In this document: piece after piece, positions 51,008 through 55,516 of the stretch | Layout: every line of letters begins with the position of its first letter | Numbering within the stretch: position 1 is the stretch's first letter | Source: an uncultured Actinomycetes bacterium | GTDB taxonomy: Bacteria; Actinomycetota; Acidimicrobiia; Acidimicrobiales; Ilumatobacteraceae | Direction: 5' to 3' | Length of the DNA: 55,516 nucleotides | Assembly: GCA_903872155.1 (NCBI GenBank) | Contig: CAIQJP010000030.1 | Location: forward strand, 1-55,516 | The notes under the pieces: generated by a model | Databases searched by the model: none | The model's input: the letters and a program-made list of their open reading frames with translations, nothing else | What the model was told of the DNA's origin: nothing | Translations under genes and position numbers: made by a program

Positions 51008-51013
51008 ATTGTC
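51008..51013 (-). promoter_or_regulatory. -10-like element of the APH-like gene (GACAAT)
   Basis: GACAAT on the minus strand ends 6 nt before the ATG at 51001. The same hexamer at the same distance precedes the gene at 6247. Confidence 0.35.
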
Positions 51014-51053
51014 TCACCTGAGGCGAGTCAACGCGGTGCAGAGAGAAATGACT

Positions 51054-51356
51054 TCAGCTGGCGTTGGCACGAATGCCAATAGGTGCAATGAGTCGGAAGC
51101 CGGCTTCGTGGCGTTCGTCTTCACTTTCGCCACCCCATAAGCCGTACTCGTGGTTATCGCGAGCGAAATCTCGACAGAGATCTTGCACGTTGCAACCAGA
51201 GCACACGCTGCGGGCTAGAGCCTCGCGGCGTTCACGAGCCTGGGGCCTTTCGGCGGTGGTGGGGAAGAAGAGATGAGTCATGCCTCGGCACGCTCCAGAG
51301 TCCATCCACGCGTCGTCCGTCTGCTGACGGGTGATGATGATTTCTACAGCTGCCAC
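51054..51356 (-). CDS. WhiB-family Fe-S transcriptional regulator
   Basis: A 100-residue WhiB-like protein. The four cluster cysteines are Cys23, Cys52, Cys55 and Cys61 (ACRG ... VCSGCNVQDLCRD), followed by the G(V/I/L)WGG turn seen as GLWGGESEDER and a basic or polar C-terminus. These proteins bind [4Fe-4S] clusters and regulate transcription with the sigma factor. This family is restricted to Actinobacteria and their phages, which supports the taxon. The start is GTG at 51356 with AGGGGGTC upstream. Confidence 0.93.
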   Translation of the reverse strand: MAAVEIIITRQQTDDAWMDSGACRGMTHLFFPTTAERPQARERREALARSVCSGCNVQDLCRDFARDNHEYGLWGGESEDERHEAGFRLIAPIGIRANAS

Positions 51357-51503
51357 ACGACCCCCTGGTGGTGAAAACTTACAAATTCATTGAGTTTTAC
51401 TGAAATTCCCCATGTTGCTGGCAGGTCACACTGCCGACAACGAGACGACTCTAGATGTAATTAACCGTGGAGTCAAAAAAAATTTGTCGGAAGAAAAAAC
51501 TAA

Positions 51504-52607
51504 TTAACCTACAAAATGGCGGATGCCTGCGACGAATTGGTCGATATCGGCCAACTCGGTATCCCATGCGGTCATCCAGCGCACCTGCTGGTGGTGGGAG
51601 TCCCAATCGTAAAAAAAGGACCAATCCCGCAAAGCCTCAATGTCGTTGGCGGGAAGGACGGGGAAGATGCTGTTGACCTCGGGTGCGCCGTCAAGTGCCA
51701 CTCCGGGAAGACCCACGGTTTGCTCATAGAGATGACGAGCCATGGCGTTGGCGTGACGGGCGTTTTTGATCCAGAGGTCATCAGTGAGGAGTGCCGAAAA
51801 CTGTGCCGAGATGTAGCGCACTTTTGACGGAAGCTGCGTGACTTGCTTGCGAACGTAGGGAGCACTTCGAGCCAAATCGGGATCGAGATAAATCACCGCT
51901 TCGCCATACATCATTCCGTTCTTGGCTCCACCAAATGAAACGACATCGACGCCAGCATCAACCGTGAACGATTTCAATGCTTGTTGAGTTCCACCAAGTG
52001 CGGCAGTCGCGTTCGCAATGCGCGCGCCGTCAAGGTGAACTTTCATTCCCATTGAATGGGCGGCATCACACAGAGCCGCGATTTCATGGGGCGTATATAG
52101 AGTTCCCCACTCGGTACTTTGCGTGATTGACAAAACGCTTGGTTGCACGTGGTGAACAACGCCAATGAAATGTTGCAGATTCAATACTTGCTCGGGAGTC
52201 ATCTTGCCCTTGATGGCGGGCACATCAATGAGCTTTGCACCGAGGATTCTTTCTGGTGCTCCAGTTTCGTCAACATTGATATGCGAAGCGTCGGTACAGA
52301 TCACTGCCCCCGCAGGGGAGAGGAGTGTGGCCAGCGCCAGAACATTGGCTCCAGTTCCGTTCCACACCATCAAGGTCGAAACTTGTTGTCCGAATAATTC
52401 GTTGAAAGCTTCCTCAGCCGCCGCAGTCCAGGGGTCGTCACCATAAGCAACTGCATGGCCGCGGTTCGCACGTTCAAGAGATTCAAGAATCAATGGATGA
52501 ACCGCTGCGTTATTGTCACTCGCGAAGCGACGTTCGGGGGCTGACGGAATCCCAGATGATGTATTCATGCTGTGAGTCTGTCGCATCATGAATTGATTAC
52601 GACTCAT
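51504..52607 (-). CDS. Threonine aldolase-type PLP enzyme (beta-eliminating lyase fold)
   Basis: A 367-residue fold type I PLP enzyme. It opens FASDNNAAVHPLILESL, has the LDGARIANA block with the pyridine-binding Asp, and carries the Schiff-base Lys in FGGAKNGMMYGEA. These match low-specificity threonine aldolases, which split threonine or allo-threonine to glycine and acetaldehyde. The start could be ATG at 52607 or 52568; a CAATTT hexamer 6 nt before the first gives it slight support. Confidence 0.85.
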   Translation of the reverse strand: MSRNQFMMRQTHSMNTSSGIPSAPERRFASDNNAAVHPLILESLERANRGHAVAYGDDPWTAAAEEAFNELFGQQVSTLMVWNGTGANVLALATLLSPAGAVICTDASHINVDETGAPERILGAKLIDVPAIKGKMTPEQVLNLQHFIGVVHHVQPSVLSITQSTEWGTLYTPHEIAALCDAAHSMGMKVHLDGARIANATAALGGTQQALKSFTVDAGVDVVSFGGAKNGMMYGEAVIYLDPDLARSAPYVRKQVTQLPSKVRYISAQFSALLTDDLWIKNARHANAMARHLYEQTVGLPGVALDGAPEVNSIFPVLPANDIEALRDWSFFYDWDSHHQQVRWMTAWDTELADIDQFVAGIRHFVG

Positions 52608-52635
52608 TCACCAAAATTGCTCGTCTCGTGTGACA

Positions 52636-52656
52636 GTATTTCGTCATGACGAAATC
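52636..52656. promoter_or_regulatory. Copy 3 of motif TTTCGTCATGACGAAA, across a start codon
   Basis: GTATTTCGTCATGACGAAATC contains the whole 16-bp palindromic core and overlaps the ATG at 52646 in the same register as copy 1 overlaps the prmA start. The palindrome could mediate translational or transcriptional control. Confidence 0.5.
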
Positions 52657-53029
52657 AACCACAGGGGTACGGGTGCGGGCCGAAAGTGGTCCACGATGCC
52701 GTTGGTGCCGCCGAGTTTTACCCGAGCAAAAAGGCGCCGGCCGTAAACGAGTTTTCTGCAGTCAGGCTTGCCGTCAATGGGATTGGGTCGGCCGCCAACG
52801 GGCTCGGGAACTCAAATTGAGCGAAGACGAATTAGTTGTTGCCCGGCAAGAGATTGATTCGCTGTATGACGATCTGTATGTCTTGGCATGCGCAGTTGAT
52901 GACACTGAACGCGAACTGAAAGCTGGCAAGCCGACCGTCACGAGTTTGAAAGAAGCCATGGAGTGGATCTTGGATGCGGCACGGCCGTTACGGGATCGAA
53001 CATTGACGCCATCTGGGCATCACGAATAA
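52646..53029 (+). CDS. Small zinc-finger protein, unknown
   Basis: A 127-residue protein. The N-terminal zinc finger has Cys18-x2-Cys21 and Cys38-x3-Cys42 (CRWC ... FCSQAC), followed by the RQWDW motif and a helical C-terminus. This pattern is common in small actinobacterial proteins of unknown function. The ATG lies inside copy 3 of the palindromic motif. Confidence 0.75.
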   Translation: MTKSTTGVRVRAESGPRCRWCRRVLPEQKGAGRKRVFCSQACRQWDWVGRQRARELKLSEDELVVARQEIDSLYDDLYVLACAVDDTERELKAGKPTVTSLKEAMEWILDAARPLRDRTLTPSGHHE

Positions 53030-53067
53030 CTGGAATATTCCGCCCATAATCTCCGTTATGACACTTT

Positions 53068-53100
53068 GATCTGGAACGAATGGCAATTCGTTTTCAGATC
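53068..53100. terminator. Long hairpin between convergent genes
   Basis: GATCTG and AACGAAT pair with ATTCGTT and CAGATC, giving 13 paired bases around a GGCA loop, with a one- against two-base internal bulge (G opposite TT) between the two stems. It lies between the zinc-finger gene (ending 53029) and the FKBP gene (ending 53144 on the minus strand), so it may end both transcripts. No strong T-run is seen on either side. Confidence 0.6.
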
Positions 53101-53143
53101 ACAAAAAGCCTGCTCCTACTGCAGTTCTGAAGTACTTGTGGTT

Positions 53144-53524
53144 TCAGCGCACGTCAATGAGATCGACAACAAAGATCAACGTTTCGTTGCCTTTGATGAC
53201 GCCGCCAGCGCCACGGCTGCCGTAACCAAGTTCGGGTGGAATCGTCAACTGACGACGGCCGCCCACCTTCATACCCGCAACGCCTTGATCCCAGCCGCCG
53301 ATGACTTCACCGGCACCTAGGCGAAAACTGAAAGTTTCCATGCGATCCCAAGAAGCATCGAATTCGCGACCGGTGCTCCAGGCCACGCCGACGTAATGCA
53401 TGACGGGCCGACAACCGGCAGTTGCCTCTTTGCCGTCGCCGGTCACGATGTCGTCGATGATCAAATTGGCAGGTGGGTCCCCTGCGGGAACTGTGATGAC
53501 GGGCTTACCGGCGTGTGTGGACAT
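53144..53524 (-). CDS. FKBP-type peptidyl-prolyl isomerase
   Basis: A 126-residue single FKBP domain. Visible motifs are VMHYVG, the FDASWDRMETFSFRLGAGEVIGGWDQG loop, KVGGRRQLTIPPELGYG and GNETLIFVVDLIDV. It catalyses cis-trans isomerisation of X-Pro bonds and may act as a chaperone. There is no signal peptide, so it should be cytoplasmic. TAGGAT lies 6 nt before the ATG on the minus strand. Confidence 0.93.
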   Translation of the reverse strand: MSTHAGKPVITVPAGDPPANLIIDDIVTGDGKEATAGCRPVMHYVGVAWSTGREFDASWDRMETFSFRLGAGEVIGGWDQGVAGMKVGGRRQLTIPPELGYGSRGAGGVIKGNETLIFVVDLIDVR

Positions 53525-53530
53525 CTCGCA

Positions 53531-53536
53531 ATCCTA
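53531..53536 (-). promoter_or_regulatory. -10 element of the FKBP gene (TAGGAT)
   Basis: TAGGAT on the minus strand ends 6 nt before the ATG at 53524, in the gap after the thioesterase stop at 53547. Confidence 0.5.
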
Positions 53537-53546
53537 GATGACGGAC

Positions 53547-54020
53547 TTACGCGGTCGCTGAATTCTTGGGGCGCATATAGGTGCCCTGAGCGACCGCTAC
53601 GGGCTTTGATTCGTCATCGGTGTAGGCAATGACGGTTCCGACAATTGAGCGCGATCCAAGGCTGTCAAGACGCGCTCGCGCGCGAATGACCTCTCCCCTT
53701 GCTGGGCGCAAGAAACGAATCGACATCTCACTTGTCAAGGTCATGGGCTCCATGCCTATGGCTGACAACGATGCGTAAAACAATGCAGCATCACAAATGC
53801 TGAAGACAGTGGGACCGCTAATGATTTTGCCGGGTCGTAATGAAGCTGCGCTCGGGTACATGACGGCGACGGCCATTCCGAAGGCCATTTCTTCGCAAGC
53901 ATTCTGATTGCCACCGAACGCTCCCCCGATGAAGGCATTCATTTCATCGACAGACACGAGTGGCGCTGCATTCGGATCGGACGCGGCTTTTGTTGGAGAC
54001 ATAGTTACCACCGTAGTCAT
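53547..54020 (-). CDS. Hotdog-fold thioesterase, PaaI-like
   Basis: A 157-residue protein of the PaaI type. The central helix region GPTVFSICDAALFYASLSAIG and the strand TLTSEMSIRFLRPARGEVIRARARL are characteristic. It should hydrolyse an acyl-CoA thioester of unknown chain. The start is ATG at 54020; 54002 is an alternative. It is divergent from the S1P-lyase-like gene with only 23 nt between the starts. Confidence 0.82.
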   Translation of the reverse strand: MTTVVTMSPTKAASDPNAAPLVSVDEMNAFIGGAFGGNQNACEEMAFGMAVAVMYPSAASLRPGKIISGPTVFSICDAALFYASLSAIGMEPMTLTSEMSIRFLRPARGEVIRARARLDSLGSRSIVGTVIAYTDDESKPVAVAQGTYMRPKNSATA

Positions 54021-54030
54021 GCGAGTTGCC

Positions 54031-54036
54031 TACAGT
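54031..54036 (+). promoter_or_regulatory. -10 element of the S1P-lyase-like gene (TACAGT)
   Basis: TACAGT ends 7 nt before the ATG at 54044. It overlaps the promoter region of the divergent thioesterase gene. Confidence 0.5.
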
Positions 54037-54043
54037 GCGAGTT

Positions 54044-55267
54044 ATGGATTCGCGTGCTCAAGAAGTCTTGGCTCAAGTTGCATCAATCGGAGGTTCCGAT
54101 CTGCGCTGGAAAGACGGACGAGCCTTCTCGTTGGCGTACTACGCCGGACCTGAAGTTCAAGAAGTAGCTGACCGCGCTTTTGCGATGTACGGATCAACGA
54201 ACGGATTAAACGCTGATGCGTTTCCGAGTTTGAAGAAGTTTCAAGCAGATGTTGTGTCAACGGTCAATCGTTGGGTGCATGGTGACGAACAGTCAGCTGG
54301 CTTTATGACGAGCGGCGGCACCGAAAGTATTTTGCTTGCGGTCAAAGCGGCTCGCGAACGGGGTCGCAAAGAGTTTGGTATTACTCAACCGAATGTCGTT
54401 CTGCCCACGTCTGCACACGCCGCATTTGAAAAGGCTTGTTACTACTTCGGTCTTGAAAGTCGACGGGTCCCAGTGCTCGCTGATTGGCGAGCCGATGTTG
54501 ACGCGATGCAACAAGCCATCGATGAGAACACAGTTTTGGTCGTGGGTTCTGCACCGCAGTATCCCCAAGGAGTTGTTGACCCAATTGTTGACATTGCCGC
54601 AATTGCCCGTCAACGAAATATCAACTGTCATGTTGATGCATGTATGGGCGGAGTAACTCTCACTTTCCTCGAGCAACTCGGAGAGCCAATTCCGTTATGG
54701 GACTTTCGCGTTGATGGAGTAACGAGCATTTCTGTTGATCTACATAAATACGGCTACACCGCAAAAGGTGCTTCAGTGATTTTGCACCGTGATCGCAAAT
54801 TGCGTTCATATCAAACGTTCATGACCGACAATTGGCTCGGTGGTTTGTACGGTTCGTCCGGAGTTCTAGGTACCAAGAGCGGTGGTCCGATGGCTGCCGC
54901 TTGGGCGGTGATGAACTACCTCGGCGATGAGGGCTACCAGCAACTCACGCAATCGGCCCGTACCACGACTCGTCAACTAGCCGATGCGATTCAAACAATT
55001 GACGGTTTGCAACTACGGGCTTATCCCGACAGCACGCTGTTGTCGTTCGGAGCGCAAGGATTTGATGTTTTCGCAGTCGCCGACGAATTGGCGAAGCACG
55101 GTTGGTATGTCGACAAACAGGGTCCTCCCGACTCGTTGCATTGCACCGTCAACGCGGTTCATCACGAAGTCATTGAAGAGTTCATTGTTGATCTAAGCCG
55201 CGCTGTCGCCAAGGTTCGCGATGCCGGCTCGACGGGCTCGGCTGGTGCGTACGGCACGATCGAATGA
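54044..55267 (+). CDS. PLP-dependent decarboxylase/lyase, sphingosine-1-phosphate-lyase-like
   Basis: A 407-residue fold type I PLP enzyme of the group II decarboxylase/S1P-lyase branch. Visible motifs are FMTSGGTESILLAVKAAR (phosphate cradle), HVDACMGG (Asp contacting the pyridine nitrogen) and the Schiff-base Lys235 in SVDLHKYGYTAKG. These features match S1P lyases more than amino-acid decarboxylases, but bacterial homologs have varied substrates. The ATG at 54044 is preferred over earlier starts because it lies 7 nt after TACAGT. Confidence 0.82.
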   Translation: MDSRAQEVLAQVASIGGSDLRWKDGRAFSLAYYAGPEVQEVADRAFAMYGSTNGLNADAFPSLKKFQADVVSTVNRWVHGDEQSAGFMTSGGTESILLAVKAARERGRKEFGITQPNVVLPTSAHAAFEKACYYFGLESRRVPVLADWRADVDAMQQAIDENTVLVVGSAPQYPQGVVDPIVDIAAIARQRNINCHVDACMGGVTLTFLEQLGEPIPLWDFRVDGVTSISVDLHKYGYTAKGASVILHRDRKLRSYQTFMTDNWLGGLYGSSGVLGTKSGGPMAAAWAVMNYLGDEGYQQLTQSARTTTRQLADAIQTIDGLQLRAYPDSTLLSFGAQGFDVFAVADELAKHGWYVDKQGPPDSLHCTVNAVHHEVIEEFIVDLSRAVAKVRDAGSTGSAGAYGTIE

Positions 55268-55291
55268 AGTCGGGTGTGTTAGTAATTTGAC

Positions 55292-55516
55292 ATGAGTCTT
55301 CGCTTCGGAATCTTCATGCCACCCATGCACAAGACGGGTGTCAACCCCACGCTCGCTCTTCAACGAGATCTCAAATTGCTTGAACACCTTGATGAACTTG
55401 GCTATCACGAAGCGTGGATTGGCGAACACCATTCGGCCGGATCTGAACTCATTGCTTCTCCTGAAGTGATGATTGCTGCAGCTGCCGAGCGCACCAAGTA
55501 CATCAAGCTCGGTACG
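55292..55516 (+). CDS. LLM-class flavin-dependent oxidoreductase, N-terminal part (3' end outside window)
   Basis: The frame from ATG at 55292 is open to the window edge (75 residues). The sequence (RFGIFMPPMH, ELGYHEAWIGEHH, AAAAERTKYIKLGT) is the N-terminal signature of the bacterial luciferase-like monooxygenase family. These use FMN or F420. The rest of the gene lies beyond the window, so the cofactor and substrate cannot be told. Confidence 0.88.
   Translation, partial: MSLRFGIFMPPMHKTGVNPTLALQRDLKLLEHLDELGYHEAWIGEHHSAGSELIASPEVMIAAAAERTKYIKLGT

Noticed and set aside
1-55516. CRISPR arrays, IS elements, prophage genes
   Set aside because: I saw no regularly spaced repeats, transposase motifs or phage structural genes. 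The holin-like protein at 24823 is a small membrane protein outside any phage context.

Overview
The window looks like chromosomal DNA from an actinobacterium. The best guess is an Acidimicrobiia-type (Ilumatobacter-like) freshwater or marine lineage. The reasons are a complete Pup-proteasome cluster, a WhiB regulator, lipoproteins with long Ser/Thr/Ala/Asp linkers directly after the lipobox, a G+C content of roughly one half by eye, and many start codons sitting 6-7 nt after a TANNNT box, as expected for leaderless mRNAs. The class-level placement is inference. Genes are packed tightly, with many 1-bp (TAATG) and 4-bp (ATGA) overlaps. No stretch over 300 bases lacks a gene. I saw no insertion sequence, prophage or CRISPR array.

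1-13.1 kb: the tail of an enoyl-CoA hydratase, a five-gene oligopeptide ABC importer (minus strand), a small DUF5522-type protein, a PPK2 polyphosphate kinase, a phosphoribosyltransferase, a second ABC importer (NMT1/SsuA type) coupled to a glycerophosphodiester phosphodiesterase, and an acyl-CoA synthetase. 13.1-20.2 kb: a SirB1-like protein, an acyl-CoA dehydrogenase, a CopD-like membrane protein, IspH, a PDZ/radical-SAM/DUF512 protein, the GTPase Der, a zinc-ribbon membrane protein and a TM2 protein. A tRNA-Pro(GGG) with a strong terminator follows. 20.4-25.6 kb: an ADP-forming acyl-CoA synthetase, a PBP4-type D-Ala-D-Ala carboxypeptidase, a LON-domain protein and three small membrane proteins.

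25.6-41.2 kb is the core of the window. A ubiquitin-like sulfur carrier (TtuB-like), TtuA and TrmI form a probable tRNA T-loop modification operon. Next come a ferredoxin (opposite strand) and the Pup-proteasome system: the ATPase ring Arc/Mpa, Dop, Pup, PrcB, PrcA, an unrecognised 201-203-residue protein, and the Pup ligase PafA. After these lie signal peptidase I, a second glycerophosphodiesterase (opposite strand), TatB, TatC, the HelY helicase and a DAG-kinase C-domain-like protein. The order trmI/arc/dop/pup/prcB/prcA/pafA/tat/helY resembles the mycobacterial cluster, but pafB and pafC are absent between pafA and tat.

41.2-55.5 kb: an M20 amidohydrolase, a 533-residue tandem ThyX-like protein, an acidic zinc-knuckle protein, a GNAT acetyltransferase, an enoyl-CoA hydratase, a basic low-complexity protein, a gamma-carbonic-anhydrase-like protein, PrmA, a ribokinase, an APH-like kinase, WhiB, a threonine aldolase, a zinc-finger protein, an FKBP isomerase, a hotdog thioesterase, an S1P-lyase-like decarboxylase and the start of a luciferase-family oxidoreductase.

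The points most worth a second look are the TtuB-like carrier that ends Gly-Gly-Phe and whose Gly-Gly codons form the ribosome-binding site of ttuA; the unknown gene between prcA and pafA; the tandem ThyX-like protein with its signature motif split between two halves; the motif TTTCGTCATGACGAAA, present three times in 4.6 kb; and the leaderless promoter pattern.
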